Source of the DNA: Nitrospira sp.
GTDB lineage: Bacteria > Nitrospirota > Nitrospiria > Nitrospirales > Nitrospiraceae
Assembly: GCA_018242765.1 (NCBI GenBank)
Contig: JAFEBH010000024.1
Location: 1 to 61,682, forward strand
Length of the DNA stretch: 61,682 bases
Direction of reading: 5' to 3'
The translations under genes were made by a program, and so were the position numbers. Below the pieces are notes generated by a model. It saw only the letters and a program-made list of their open reading frames with translations. It searched no databases and was not told the origin of the DNA. Each line of letters begins with the position of its first letter. The first letter of the stretch is position 1. Positions 36,138 to 45,509 of this stretch are shown here, one piece after another.

Positions 36138-36584
36138 TTACTCGGGAATCTCAGCCTCCACAAGTTTGCCCAGCAAGATCAGTGACTCTTGCCAGCCGAG
36201 GTAGCATGCCTCGGGAGGAATCACCGCGGGGACGTTTTCTTGCACGATGTTTACGTCAGTTCCGCACGACACCTGTGTGAGAGTCACCGTCACGTGCATG
36301 TCACCCGGAAGGTTTGGGTCATCGAATGCGTCGGTGTAACGGAGTCGTTGGTGTGGGACGAGTTCAAGGTACCTGCCGCCGAACGAGTGGCTCTTGCCGG
36401 TTGTGAAATTGGTGAACGACATCCTGAAGGTTCCCCCGACCTTCGCATCCATGTGATGCACCTTCCCCGTAAATCCATTGGGTGGTAGCCACTTCGTCAT
36501 TGCATCGGAATCAAGAAACGCTCGATAGATCCGCTCGGGTGTTGCACGAAACACACGGTGTAGGCGAATGGTATTGGTGTCCAT
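36138..36584 (-). CDS. SRPBCC (AHSA1-type) domain protein
   Basis: 148 residues spanning one START/SRPBCC fold: RVFRATPERIYRAFLDSDAMTKWLPP at the N-terminus and LGWQESLILLGKLVEAEIP at the C-terminus. Binds hydrophobic ligands in relatives; ligand unknown here. GAGGAG lies 8 bases before the start. Confidence 0.82.
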   Translation of the reverse strand: MDTNTIRLHRVFRATPERIYRAFLDSDAMTKWLPPNGFTGKVHHMDAKVGGTFRMSFTNFTTGKSHSFGGRYLELVPHQRLRYTDAFDDPNLPGDMHVTVTLTQVSCGTDVNIVQENVPAVIPPEACYLGWQESLILLGKLVEAEIPE

Positions 36585-36707
36585 TATTTTTTCTCCTCAT
36601 TCCGGATATGAGTGGCCTGGTTTTTCAGTATGCGCGTGGCCGGCCGGAGATACTTGTGCCGGCCTCTATGCATTTAGTCGATCAGGAACATCGAAATCGA
36701 CAGCCTG

Positions 36708-37004
36708 CTATCCTCCCGCCATAGCGCCTACGATCAACAACGGCTCGGCCCCACTTGCCACGGTGCCGGGCAGGGGAGTCTCTGTCGGGTGATGCGACAA
36801 GTCCTGTTCGCAGGCAAAGAAGCGGATGAACGGCCGACGGCGTTTGGTTACGTGGTCACGGATCGTGCCTTTCAACATCGGATGCTGACTCTCCAAGGTA
36901 TCGAGTACAGAGTCCACCGTCACGGTGCCGGCGACGTCCAGTGTGACCTCTCCGCTGATCCTTGCGAGTGTCCGCAGATGTTGAGGCAGAATCACACGTA
37001 CCAT
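36708..37004 (-). CDS. MoaD/ThiS-like sulfur carrier protein
   Basis: 98 residues of ubiquitin-like fold ending in GAMAGG, the di-glycine tail that is thiocarboxylated in MoaD and ThiS. An insert (KRRRPFIRFFACEQDLSHHP) is larger than in canonical MoaD. It follows the propeller gene at 37089 after 84 bases in the same direction. Which pathway it serves is not shown. Confidence 0.75.
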   Translation of the reverse strand: MVRVILPQHLRTLARISGEVTLDVAGTVTVDSVLDTLESQHPMLKGTIRDHVTKRRRPFIRFFACEQDLSHHPTETPLPGTVASGAEPLLIVGAMAGG

Positions 37005-37088
37005 AAGTCACTTTCGGAGGTTTCGAGTTTCACGTTTCGAATCCAGGATATCGAAACCTGAAACCAGCAACTAGAGACCGTTCGCGTT

Positions 37089-38276
37089 TCAGGCTGACAG
37101 TGTTTGGACTTCGACCGACAGCACTGCCGGCAGATCCCGTACGATCGGCTCCCAACGATCTCCTCCATCGGGGGACCCGTAGATTTGACCCCCCGTGGTG
37201 CCAAAATAGATGCCGCAGGGATCAAGCTGATCGACCGCCATCGCATCCCGCAAGATGTTGACATAGCAATGGTGTTGCGGCAATCCCTTTGTCAGTGGTT
37301 CCCACTCATTTCCTCCGACCCTGCTACGGTACACGCGCAGTTTTCCCTCGGGCGGATAGTGCTCAGAATCGCTTTTGATGGGAACGACAAAGACTGTGTT
37401 CGGCTCGTGCGCATGCACCGCGATTGGGAATCCGAAATCGCTCGGCAGATCGCCGCTGATTTCCTGCCATGAGGCTCCGGCATTGTCGCTTCGCAGCACG
37501 TCCCAATGTTTCTGCATAAACAGCACGTTGGGGCGCGATGGGTGCATCGCGATGCAATGCACGCAGTGACCGACTTCCGCATCAGGATCGGGCAGCTCAA
37601 ACTGAGACTTCAAACCTTTGTTTACTGGATGCCAGGTCTGGCCTCCGTCATCGCTGCGGAAGGTGCCGGCGGCTGAGATGGCGACGAAGAGTCGATCGGG
37701 ATGGTTCTTGTCCAGCACAATCGTATGCAGGCACATTCCCCCCGCGCCTGGCTGCCAGAGCTGACCTTTGGCACTTCGCAGGCCTGCCAACTCCTTCCAA
37801 GTCTTGCCTCCATCCGTGGACTTGAAGATGGCCGCGTCTTCCACACCGGCATAGACCGTATCCGGATCGGTCAGCGACGGTTCAAGGTGCCACACCCGCT
37901 TGAATTCCCAGGGCCGCTGAGAACCATCGTAGTGCTGGTGTGTCGTAAGTGGCTGTCCTGTTTCGGCGGAACTGTCGTAGAGGAACATATTGCTCTCGCC
38001 CTTCGGCATGCCGTCGGATCCCATGAGGTCTTCGGGCGTTGTGCCTGGTGGATTCCAGGTTTTTCCACCGTCGTCTGAGCGTTGAATGACTTGACCGAAC
38101 CAGCTGCTGGTCTGCGACGCGTAGATTCGATCAGGATCAGCAGGAGAGCCCTTCAGATGATACAGCTCCCATCCGCCGAAATGCGGGCCGTTCACCGTCC
38201 AGTTTTTGCGTTTGCCGTCTGATGCGATGATGAACGCACCCTTTCTTGTTCCGACGAGTAGCCGAATGGTGCTCAT
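37089..38276 (-). CDS. Sialidase-like (BNR/YCF48 repeat) propeller protein
   Basis: 395 residues with repeated Asp-box motifs (SDDGGKTW, STDGGKTWKEL, SDDGGQTWHPV, SDNAGASWQEI, SPDGGDRWEPI), giving a beta-propeller. No signal peptide is evident. Proteins of this kind are often annotated as exo-alpha-sialidases, but catalytic residues are not obvious. AAAGGAGTCGCCC precedes the start. Confidence 0.78.
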   Translation of the reverse strand: MSTIRLLVGTRKGAFIIASDGKRKNWTVNGPHFGGWELYHLKGSPADPDRIYASQTSSWFGQVIQRSDDGGKTWNPPGTTPEDLMGSDGMPKGESNMFLYDSSAETGQPLTTHQHYDGSQRPWEFKRVWHLEPSLTDPDTVYAGVEDAAIFKSTDGGKTWKELAGLRSAKGQLWQPGAGGMCLHTIVLDKNHPDRLFVAISAAGTFRSDDGGQTWHPVNKGLKSQFELPDPDAEVGHCVHCIAMHPSRPNVLFMQKHWDVLRSDNAGASWQEISGDLPSDFGFPIAVHAHEPNTVFVVPIKSDSEHYPPEGKLRVYRSRVGGNEWEPLTKGLPQHHCYVNILRDAMAVDQLDPCGIYFGTTGGQIYGSPDGGDRWEPIVRDLPAVLSVEVQTLSA

Positions 38277-38331
38277 GGGCGACTCCTTTCCGCTTTATCT
38301 CGCACACATATAGTGGTTTTAGTCTTCATAC

Positions 38332-38706
38332 TCAGCACTGTCCGGTTCCAGGCAATCCAGAAATCTTGGTCACCGGTCGCACTTCGACCGTGCCGATGCG
38401 TGCCCCAGGCACTCGTTCGGCAATCTTGATGGCCTCTTCCTGATTCTCGGCGTCGATCAAGAAGTACCCGGCAAGCTGTTCTTTGGTTTCCATGAACGGG
38501 CCGTCAGTGATGATGGCGTTACCCTCTCGTATTTGAACAAGAGTCCCAGTATTTTCAGGCTGCAGCGGCGAGGCATGGATATATTGTCCCTTGTTTGCGA
38601 GTTGGTGGCAGAGTCGGATGGATTCCGCGAGCATATCTTTCCTGGTTCCTTCGGGCATGCCCTTGAACACGTCTTCGTTGTGATGAACGAGCAGCAAGTA
38701 CTTCAT
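38332..38706 (-). CDS. YCII/DGPF domain protein
   Basis: 124 residues of the YCII family (MKYLLLVHHNEDVFKG) with the DGPF motif in TDGPFMETKEQLAGYF. DGPF proteins are the standard partners of ECF42 sigma factors. A TGTCGA-N16-CGACTA site lies just upstream (38730-38757), in the right orientation and distance to be its promoter. Confidence 0.85.
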   Translation of the reverse strand: MKYLLLVHHNEDVFKGMPEGTRKDMLAESIRLCHQLANKGQYIHASPLQPENTGTLVQIREGNAIITDGPFMETKEQLAGYFLIDAENQEEAIKIAERVPGARIGTVEVRPVTKISGLPGTGQC

Positions 38707-39037
38707 GAGGTGCCTCCCGTGACATAAGATAGTCGTTGAAATAGGCGGAAATCGACACAAGGGAGTTGTGTGCTCAAACTTGTTGAAATTGTGTGACGTT
38801 TTCTCATGTGGCCGAAACCGCCCCGAGCTGGCAATGTCATTCGTGTCATGAGCTGCCCTCCCGACAGTGCATTCTGTCCTAGATTTTCATGTGATATCGA
38901 TCCGCATAAGAATCTGTGAAGAAGGACCTACGATTACAACTTGTAGAAACAACGACTCACATGGCATAAGCTGTACCTACGTTCGCCGTGTCTTATGCGG
39001 ATCGTCCTACCCATTGGTAGGCAACACGAGGAATGAG
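38707..39037. other. Gap between the divergent YCII and DUF1801 genes
   Basis: 331 bases. It holds the ECF42-type promoter of the YCII gene at 38730-38757. In the rest (38758-39037) I see no gene, hairpin or repeat. Confidence 0.5.
38730..38757 (-). promoter_or_regulatory. ECF42-type promoter of the YCII gene
   Basis: On the minus strand, TGTCGA (38757-38752), 16 bases, then CGACTA (38735-38730). The same sequence with the same 16-base spacing occurs at 42627-42654 before the sigma-factor operon. TGTCGA is the known -35 type of ECF42 sigma factors. The expected transcript start is about 17 bases before the ATG at 38706. Confidence 0.75.
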
Positions 39038-39431
39038 ATGTCTCCAGAGACCATCAGGTACAACAAGCAGCAAGAGCCTCGTCACAAGGAAGTGTGTAAC
39101 TGTCTTGCCGAGGAAATCGACCGACATCTGTCTGGAGCGGACAATAAGATATGGCATGCGCATCCGGTCTGGTTTTTGGACGGGAATCCCATTGTCGGAT
39201 ACAGCAAACAGAAGCCAGGTGTACGACTGATGTTTTGGAGCGGGGCAGATTTCCGACGAAGCAGGATTGAACGTCGTCGGGAAGAAATTCAACGATGCAT
39301 CCGTGTTCTATAACGATGTCTCAGTAGTAAGAAAGATGGATTTACAACGATGGTTGAAGAAAGCCAAGGCGATTCAGTGGGACTATAAGAATCTTGTCAG
39401 GCGTAAAGGGCGGCTGGAGAAGCTGAAGTAG
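39038..39431 (+). pseudogene. DUF1801 protein with a one-base frameshift
   Basis: Starts at 39038 with SPETIRYNKQQEPRHKEVC and DNKIWHAHPVWFLDGNP, typical of DUF1801. After RLMFWSGADF (near 39250) the frame changes: the zero frame ends at 39313 with an arginine-rich stretch, while dropping one C in the TTCC there restores a proper C-terminus (VFYNDVSVV, LQRWLKKAKAIQWDYKNLVRRK) to a stop at 39431. Either a recent pseudogene or a sequencing error in a homopolymer-like spot. Confidence 0.8.
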
Positions 39432-39523
39432 GGCGCAGCGGCAAAATGATGCGAGCCGCTTTCTCAACATGGCACTCTTCCCCGATCTTTGTACATGGGA
39501 GGGGGTAGCCTTTCCTCATTTCT

Positions 39524-39919
39524 TTAGGGCGTGTAAGGCTCATGCACGGTACGTTGTGAAATCCACCAGATGTTTCCATGCTGATCTTTCACACCTCCCT
39601 GCCGATCGCCATATGGCATGTCGGCGACTTCCATCACTAAGATTGCCCCATTTTTGAGAGCGCGTTGCATGGATGCATCGGCGTCTTCAACATACAGATA
39701 ATAGGCGGCAGCCATGGGTGTGTAGCGTTCGGTGGCTTCGCTGACCATGACGGTTGAGGTGCCAAGGTTGACTTGAACGTTTTGGATCAGGCCGTTCGGT
39801 CGCATGGTCCGGCATACTTCTGTGCCGCCAAGACCTTGGGCGAGGAAGCGCACAAAGCTTTCTGCATTGGTCACGAAGAAATAGGGTGTCACCGTGTTGA
39901 AGCCGGGAGGGATATACAT
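39524..39919 (-). CDS. Glyoxalase/VOC family protein
   Basis: 131 residues from 39919 (GAGGTGTGAC upstream): VTPYFFVTNAESFVRFLAQGLGG, then YLYVEDADASMQRALKNGA and GDRQGGVKDQHGNIWWISQ. A PhnB-like VOC domain; substrate unknown. Confidence 0.82.
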   Translation of the reverse strand: MYIPPGFNTVTPYFFVTNAESFVRFLAQGLGGTEVCRTMRPNGLIQNVQVNLGTSTVMVSEATERYTPMAAAYYLYVEDADASMQRALKNGAILVMEVADMPYGDRQGGVKDQHGNIWWISQRTVHEPYTP

Positions 39920-40184
39920 GTCACACCTCACACGTGAATGGGTAATGTAGTGATGCGGAGAGGCAGTCTAGCGGAAACGATGCTGTTCCACTACCGGCAG
40001 ATCAGTTGTTGAAGAAAGCAGAAGAGCATGACGGTGCTCTAGATTGCCAGTATCTGTTACCGAGTAATGGATTTCCGATGGGTTGACCGGTGTTACAAAG
40101 GTGTGTTGGGCTTACGACGATCGCAGTGTGATGGTTGGAAGAAAGCGAAACCGTTCTGAATCCCTCAAACCAAGGAGACTCCAT

Positions 40185-40490
40185 ATGTACGATGTGAATA
40201 ATATCAAGAAACTGCCCAAGCTTGGTTCTCACGCCAGTGACGCGTGGAAGAGTTTTGTCGCGTTCGACAAAGCCGCGCTTGCCGACGGGGCCATTCCAAG
40301 GAAGTACAAGGAGCTGATGGCCATTGCAGTGGCGTTGACCACGCAGTGCCCCTATTGCATCGATATCCACGTAGACGCGGCTCGCAAGGCGGGAGCAAGT
40401 GACGAGGAACTTGCCGAGACGGGCTTCGTCGCGGCTGCGCTCCGTGCAGGAGCGGCGGTCACCCATGCGACCCATCTCCTGAAGGAATAG
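40185..40490 (+). CDS. AhpD-like carboxymuconolactone decarboxylase family protein
   Basis: 101 residues; start at 40185 after AAGGAGACTCCAT. Contains KYKELMAIAVALTTQCPYCIDIHVDAARKAGAS, with the CxxC pair and downstream His that form the peroxidase active site in AhpD. Likely a small antioxidant enzyme. Confidence 0.85.
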   Translation: MYDVNNIKKLPKLGSHASDAWKSFVAFDKAALADGAIPRKYKELMAIAVALTTQCPYCIDIHVDAARKAGASDEELAETGFVAAALRAGAAVTHATHLLKE

Positions 40491-40500
40491 CATCTTCTGT

Positions 40501-41751
40501 TCAGTTCAATTCCATCAGACGTTGTCTGAGAAACCGTTGCTCTGGCTCTTGCTTTGTGAGAGCCAGGGCTCGTTCATATGAGGTGCGGGCATCGGTCTTC
40601 TTGCCCAATCGTCGACAGAGGTCAGCTCGTGCCGCATGCGCGAGGTGATACTGTGCCAATGTCCCGTTCTCCAGTAGGCTATCGACCAATGCCAAGCCTT
40701 TTGCCGGTCCATCACGCATGGCCACTGCGACTGCTCGGTTGAGCTGAACAATCGGTGACGGTTCGACTCGCAAGAGGAGGTCATAGAGTGCGACGATTTG
40801 TGCCCAATCGGTTTCCCCTGCGCTGGACGCTTCCGCATGGACGGCAGCAATGGCGGCTTGGAGTGTATAGGGTCCGATGCGCTTCATGGACAAAGCCCGT
40901 TCCACGTATGAGATGCCTTCGCTGATCTGTGCTCGATTCCAGAGTGACCGGTCTTGCTGTTCCAAGAGCACAAGATCGCCGTTGGCCGACGTGCGGGCCT
41001 GCCTTCGCGATTCGTGCAAGAGCATCAAGGCCAGGAGTCCTATGACTTCGGGATCCGGCAAGAGTTGTAAGAGGAGTCGGCCAAGACGAATCGCTTCGCC
41101 GGAGAGATCGGCTCGCGTGAGCGATGTTCCGAAAGAGGCGGAGTAGCCTTCGTTGAACACCAAATACACCACGCGTAGAACAGCCTCAAGGCGTTCCGGT
41201 AGCTCTGAGGGTGGAGGAACCTCGTAGGGGATGCGTGCATCACGGATCTTTGCCTTGGCACGGACGATCCGTTGAGCAATAGTTGTTGGCTTAGTGAGGA
41301 AGACGCGGGCGATTTCTTCCGTCGTCAAGTTGCAGACCTCACGGAGTGTCATCGGGATTTGGGCGTCCGATGAGAGGGCCGGGTGGCAACAGGTAAAGAT
41401 CAGCCGCAGGCGGTCATCCTCAATGGGTTCGTCCGTCTGGTCCAGTGGATCGCTGGTGGTGGCCTCAATGTGTTTTGCCAGTTCGAGTAATGATGCATCA
41501 TGGCGGGTACGCCGCCTCATTCCGTCGATGGCTTTGAACCGACCGGTGGAAACGAGCCAGGCTCGTGGATTGGTTGGGATTCCGTCACGTGGCCATTGTT
41601 CCGTCGCGACGGCGAATGCTTCCTGTAACGCTTCCTCCGCCGCATCGAAATCGCCAAGCAGGCGGATCAAGGTAGCAAGAACCTGGCGCGATTCAGAGCG
41701 GTAGACCTCATCAACCTTGATGCGGGCTCCTCTTGCTGCATCGTCGTTCAT
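40501..41751 (-). CDS. ECF42-type RNA polymerase sigma factor
   Basis: 416 residues. Region 2 (VLATLIRLLGDFDAAEEALQEAFAVA, then NPRAWLVSTGRFKAIDGMRRRTRH) and region 4 (MTLREVCNLTTEEIARVFLTKPTTIAQRIVRAKAKI) are followed by a long C-terminal DUF6596/TPR-like extension, the mark of the ECF42 group. It is the third gene of a unit with a VOC protein and a DGPF protein, 7 bases after the latter. The unit is preceded by a site of its own predicted type, so it probably controls itself. Confidence 0.88.
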   Translation of the reverse strand: MNDDAARGARIKVDEVYRSESRQVLATLIRLLGDFDAAEEALQEAFAVATEQWPRDGIPTNPRAWLVSTGRFKAIDGMRRRTRHDASLLELAKHIEATTSDPLDQTDEPIEDDRLRLIFTCCHPALSSDAQIPMTLREVCNLTTEEIARVFLTKPTTIAQRIVRAKAKIRDARIPYEVPPPSELPERLEAVLRVVYLVFNEGYSASFGTSLTRADLSGEAIRLGRLLLQLLPDPEVIGLLALMLLHESRRQARTSANGDLVLLEQQDRSLWNRAQISEGISYVERALSMKRIGPYTLQAAIAAVHAEASSAGETDWAQIVALYDLLLRVEPSPIVQLNRAVAVAMRDGPAKGLALVDSLLENGTLAQYHLAHAARADLCRRLGKKTDARTSYERALALTKQEPEQRFLRQRLMELN

Positions 41752-41758
41752 GTGACCG

Positions 41759-42118
41759 TTAGTCTGCGCATCCGAGCTCTTTCATCGGACGTACTTCGAT
41801 ACTGCCGAATTTAGCGGCGGGAAACTGTGCCGCAATGCGGATCGCATCATTCAGGTCCGGGACATCGATCATGAGAAACCCGCCCAGCTGCTCCTTCGTC
41901 TCGGCAAAGGGGCCATCGGTGGTCGTGGTTTTGCCCTCTCGGACCCGGACGGTGGTGGCGGTCTCTATCGGATGGAGCGGAGAAGCGGCAAGCAATTGGC
42001 CGGCCTTTTGTAGCTTCTCGCAGTACGACATGGCGTCATCCGAGATGGCACGCCGTTTGTCGCTCGGGAATGCATTCAAGATCTGTTCTTCAAGATAGAC
42101 AAGGCAGAGATATTTCAT
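41759..42118 (-). CDS. YCII/DGPF domain protein of the sigma operon
   Basis: 119 residues; the second of two adjacent ATGs (42118) is better spaced from AGGAGG. Carries DGPFAETKEQLGGF. The close partner of the sigma factor gene that follows by 7 bases. Paralogue of 38332-38706. Confidence 0.87.
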   Translation of the reverse strand: MKYLCLVYLEEQILNAFPSDKRRAISDDAMSYCEKLQKAGQLLAASPLHPIETATTVRVREGKTTTTDGPFAETKEQLGGFLMIDVPDLNDAIRIAAQFPAAKFGSIEVRPMKELGCAD

Positions 42119-42164
42119 CATAGCCTCCTGGGTCATGTGTGTGGGAAGTAGGCGGATATCTGGG

Positions 42165-42578
42165 CTACTTGGCTCGTTCGTTCATTTCCCACAGGGCAAA
42201 GGTATTGCCCTCCGTGTCAAGGCAGATGGCGAAGTAGCCCATCCCCGGCACGGCGGTCTTTGGTTTGCACAGGGTTCCACCGAGCTTCTCCACCTTCGTC
42301 GCCGCTTTGCTGACTGACGGGACACCGACATAGTTCGTGATCGGTTGTTGCGGATGCATCCGTGGCATCATGCCGCCATCCGGTGACGCGTCTGGCCCTC
42401 CGGTGTCGATATGCCAGTAGTCGTTAATGGCGGCGGGCAGCTTGGCAAACGTCCAGCCGAACATCGATCGATAGAACTTCTGGGCCCGGTCCAGATCATC
42501 GGCAGGAACCTCGAACCAGACAATGCTGGCAGCTGGCCGATTCTTCTTCGGTGTTTTCGTTTTCCTCTTCGTCGCCAT
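42165..42578 (-). CDS. Glyoxalase/VOC family protein, first gene of the sigma operon
   Basis: 137 residues from 42578 (GAGGAGGACCCC upstream). Basic N-terminus, then SIVWFEVPADDLDRAQKFYRSMFGW and GMGYFAICLDTEGNTFALWE, a VOC fold. It leads the transcript VOC, YCII/DGPF, sigma factor. Confidence 0.85.
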   Translation of the reverse strand: MATKRKTKTPKKNRPAASIVWFEVPADDLDRAQKFYRSMFGWTFAKLPAAINDYWHIDTGGPDASPDGGMMPRMHPQQPITNYVGVPSVSKAATKVEKLGGTLCKPKTAVPGMGYFAICLDTEGNTFALWEMNERAK

Positions 42579-42626
42579 GGGGTCCTCCTCTGAGTTTAGG
42601 GGTAGCCGGATCAACTGGTCATACTA

Positions 42627-42654
42627 TAGTCGCTGGGGAAACCTGAATTCGACA
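42627..42654 (-). promoter_or_regulatory. ECF42-type promoter of the sigma operon
   Basis: On the minus strand, TGTCGA (42654-42649), 16 bases, then CGACTA (42632-42627), about 49 bases before the first gene of the operon. Identical elements and spacing to the site at 38730-38757. Confidence 0.78.
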
Positions 42655-42766
42655 GGTGTCGCAAGCTTCTCGGACATGAGCTACATGGCATGGTACGTGC
42701 CCATCCGGGCTTGTCGTGTTGACTTGGAATTTGAGCAATGAGAAGTCTATAGTCGAGGCCACCACC

Positions 42767-43591
42767 ATGCCTCAACCCAAGCACACCGCAGCGCTTTCAA
42801 CTGCTACACGTCAGCTTCTACGTCCGCTCGTTCGAATTCTTTTGCGAAACAACGTGTCTCATCGAACGTTTGCTGACTTGGCCAAGCGAGTCTATGTGGA
42901 GGTGGCGAACGCTGAATTCGGCATTCCCGGCAAGAAGCAGACGGTATCGAGAATTGCCATTCTCACCGGATTGACGCGAAAGGAAGTGCAGCGGTTGCTC
43001 ATGCCGCTGCCTGATTCCAGATCCATTGCGGAGAAGGAATACCATCGCGGATCGCGAGTGATCACAGGGTGGCTCCGCGATCCAAAATACGGCGATGGGA
43101 AGGGGCATCCTCGCCCGATTCCTCTGGAGGGAAGAGGCGCAACATTCAGTGCGTTGGTGAAATCCTACAGTGGGGATATCCCGGTGCGAGCTGTGCTGGA
43201 TGAGCTCTTGCGGGTTGGTGTCGTGAAGCAATTGAAAGACGGACGGATTTGTCTTGTCTCTCGGGGCTATATCCCTCTGAAGGGTTCGGCGGAAAAATTG
43301 CAGGTCCTTGGGGCGGATACCGCCGATCTCATCTCGACGATCGATCACAATATCCATCTGAAGCCTAGGCAGCCGCGCTTTCAACGAAAAGTGATGTATG
43401 ACAACGTACCCATAGACGCGGCAAAGGAATTTCGTACGTTGGCAGCTGCCGAGGGGCAAGAATTGTTGGAGAAGCTGGATCGTTGGCTTGCACATCGTGA
43501 TCGTGATACGAATCCGGCGTCACAGGGGAGCGGCCGTGTGCGTGTAGGACTCGGGATTTTTCAGTTTGAAGAACACAACTCATCTGAGTGA
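42767..43591 (+). CDS. DUF6502 family protein
   Basis: 274 residues, start at 42767. LLRNNVSHRTFADLAKRVYVEVANAEFG and SRIAILTGLTRKEVQRLL suggest a winged-helix-type N-terminus; the family is known mainly by its link to DUF5666 proteins, and such a gene follows here. Role unknown, possibly regulatory. Confidence 0.75.
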   Translation: MPQPKHTAALSTATRQLLRPLVRILLRNNVSHRTFADLAKRVYVEVANAEFGIPGKKQTVSRIAILTGLTRKEVQRLLMPLPDSRSIAEKEYHRGSRVITGWLRDPKYGDGKGHPRPIPLEGRGATFSALVKSYSGDIPVRAVLDELLRVGVVKQLKDGRICLVSRGYIPLKGSAEKLQVLGADTADLISTIDHNIHLKPRQPRFQRKVMYDNVPIDAAKEFRTLAAAEGQELLEKLDRWLAHRDRDTNPASQGSGRVRVGLGIFQFEEHNSSE

Positions 43592-43615
43592 TTCCACCTG
43601 GGGCAATCCCTCACT

Positions 43616-44887
43616 ATGAACCCTCGCAAGGATCAGCATCTTCTTTCCGTCATCGCCTTGTTTGCGTTGCTGGCGTCGTGCAGCCCTGGTCCTCAAGCCG
43701 GCGGCGGGATCGGTGGAACGGGACAGATTGCTTCCATTGCTTCAGGCCCCATCACCGGGTTCGGCAGCATTTTTGTCTCAGGCGCTGAGTATGATACGAC
43801 GCATACCTCAATGATGATCGACGGGAAGCCGGGAAGTCAGAGCGACCTTCAAAAAGGGATGATCGTACGCGTGGACGCCACGTTGACTGAACGATCCGGC
43901 ACGAAGGATTTACCGCTGCGTGCGGCGAATACGTTGCTGTATGAGGATACGCTCGAAGGATTTGTCCAATCCGTGGCTGCGGATGGCTCCCATCTCGTGG
44001 TCTTGGGTCAGACCGTCACCGTCACACCAACCACCAGCGTCGATGCCAGTATCCCGGGAGGCACCGTTCTGAATCTGGTGCCTGGTCGGGATCTGGTCGA
44101 AATCAGCGGGTTCGTCATCGGTGAGGGAAGCATCAGAGGAACCTTGATCAGATTGAAAACATTCCATGCGGCACCCGCCACTCCTGATTATCAGGTCAAG
44201 GGATTCATCACACACCACAAGCCTGATCAACGCACGTTCGAGATCGGTTCGCTGACGATCGATTACAAGGGGACGTTGTTGAATGATTTGCCTGGGCAAT
44301 CAAACAGCGTGTGGGATGGTCTGTTGGTCGATGTCATAGGAACACAGATGGTAGCAGCGGGTGGACAATCTTCCGGCCTTCGTCTTACTGCGATGCGTGT
44401 GCGGTTGGAAGGATTGGGCTCCATAGACAGCGAAGAGGCTGTGATAGAGGGATTTGTAACTCGGATGCTGAGTCCAGACAACTTCTTTCTCGGAAACGTG
44501 CAGGTGGTGACGAATGCCGGGACGATTTTCGAAGGGGGTACCCGCAGCGACATTCTCGTTGGAGGACATCTCGAGGTGCACGGCACTCTAGTCGGTGGGA
44601 TTGTGAAGGCGACAAAGGTGGAAGTTGAGGATGCCGATCTGAAAGGCCTCGTGACGCAAGTGCTCGATCCGAGTCGATTTGTCATCGGCACGGTCCAGGT
44701 GCTGACGAGCTCCGTGACCGTCTTTACGGGAGGGAACGTCAACGATGTTGTCGTTGGGGCGCATGTGGAGGTGTATGGATCGGTGGTCGATGGTACCGTC
44801 AACGCAACGAAAGTGGAGTTTGAGCAAGAGGCGAGACCTCAGACAACAGGATCCGCAGTTCCTTCTGCCGATCACACCGTGCCGTGA
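43616..44887 (+). CDS. DUF5666 lipoprotein
   Basis: 423 residues. Lipoprotein signal with LLASC, then the glycine-rich AGGGIGGTGQIASIASGPITGFGSIFVSG typical of the family, followed by five or so beta-rich DUF5666 repeats (LEGFVQSV, VKGFITHH, IEGFVTRM, LKGLVTQV). 24 bases after the DUF6502 gene, so the pair is one operon. Surface or periplasmic; function unknown. Confidence 0.8.
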   Translation: MNPRKDQHLLSVIALFALLASCSPGPQAGGGIGGTGQIASIASGPITGFGSIFVSGAEYDTTHTSMMIDGKPGSQSDLQKGMIVRVDATLTERSGTKDLPLRAANTLLYEDTLEGFVQSVAADGSHLVVLGQTVTVTPTTSVDASIPGGTVLNLVPGRDLVEISGFVIGEGSIRGTLIRLKTFHAAPATPDYQVKGFITHHKPDQRTFEIGSLTIDYKGTLLNDLPGQSNSVWDGLLVDVIGTQMVAAGGQSSGLRLTAMRVRLEGLGSIDSEEAVIEGFVTRMLSPDNFFLGNVQVVTNAGTIFEGGTRSDILVGGHLEVHGTLVGGIVKATKVEVEDADLKGLVTQVLDPSRFVIGTVQVLTSSVTVFTGGNVNDVVVGAHVEVYGSVVDGTVNATKVEFEQEARPQTTGSAVPSADHTVP

Positions 44888-45313
44888 TCCAAGGTTGTGT
44901 TCGTCGATTCGAAGGGTCAGACAGCGCTCGATTGCAACGCATCATTGCACCTATTCGTTTTTCGGTAAGGGATCAGCAACAGAATCAGAAAACTTCTGTG
45001 TGCGAGCAGGTTTCACTTTTGTATTTCTGCATGATTGCTCTTCACTCCCGTCCTTGCCGTCCGTTCTGCACCTTACCGGCGTCTGTCGCCGGACTCAGAT
45101 CTGAACCGATCTCTTGACAGGGACCTGCAGCGGTCAGACTTGATACGGTCCTGCTCATCACTCCGTCTATGCGTGAGGACGCCCCACATCGGTGTACGAT
45201 ATTCTGATTTCGGCGTAACGGAATAACGGCATGAGCTCAACTGCGTCCTCGCAATCAGGATTGTGATCGGCCGGAACGCGGTGAACGCAGCCGTTGGCTG
45301 CAGATCTTGCTTG

Positions 45314-45329
45314 TGGGAAAAGTATCCCA
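45314..45329. promoter_or_regulatory. TGGGA-N6-TCCCA palindrome, cassette 1 distal
   Basis: TGGGA, AAAGTA, TCCCA. First of two matching sites 180 bp apart. Probable binding site of a dimeric activator working at a distance on the sigma-54-like promoter at 45738. Confidence 0.6.
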
Positions 45330-45493
45330 AGTCATCAATCGAGTCAAGCAGCACATTGGCGTGGCACCTGGATCATTATGACAGGAACGGCTGTATGTCT
45401 GTAGGTATTCCCCTACATTGCGAAATCAGGCGCCTCTTTCGGGCATCCCATCCATCCGACTATCAGGACATGCCTTGCCTAACATTCTTAAAT

Positions 45494-45509
45494 TGGGATA
45501 TATTTCCCA
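45494..45509. promoter_or_regulatory. TGGGA-N6-TCCCA palindrome, cassette 1 proximal
   Basis: TGGGA, TATATT, TCCCA (extended to TTGGGA and TCCCAA). Its last base lies 229 bp before the GG of the promoter-like site; the matching site of cassette 2 lies 224 bp before its own. Confidence 0.65.

Noticed and set aside
44263..44802. Minus-strand frame opposite the DUF5666 gene
   Set aside because: Low-complexity Thr/Ser/Pro composition typical of an antisense shadow; the plus-strand repeats are clear.
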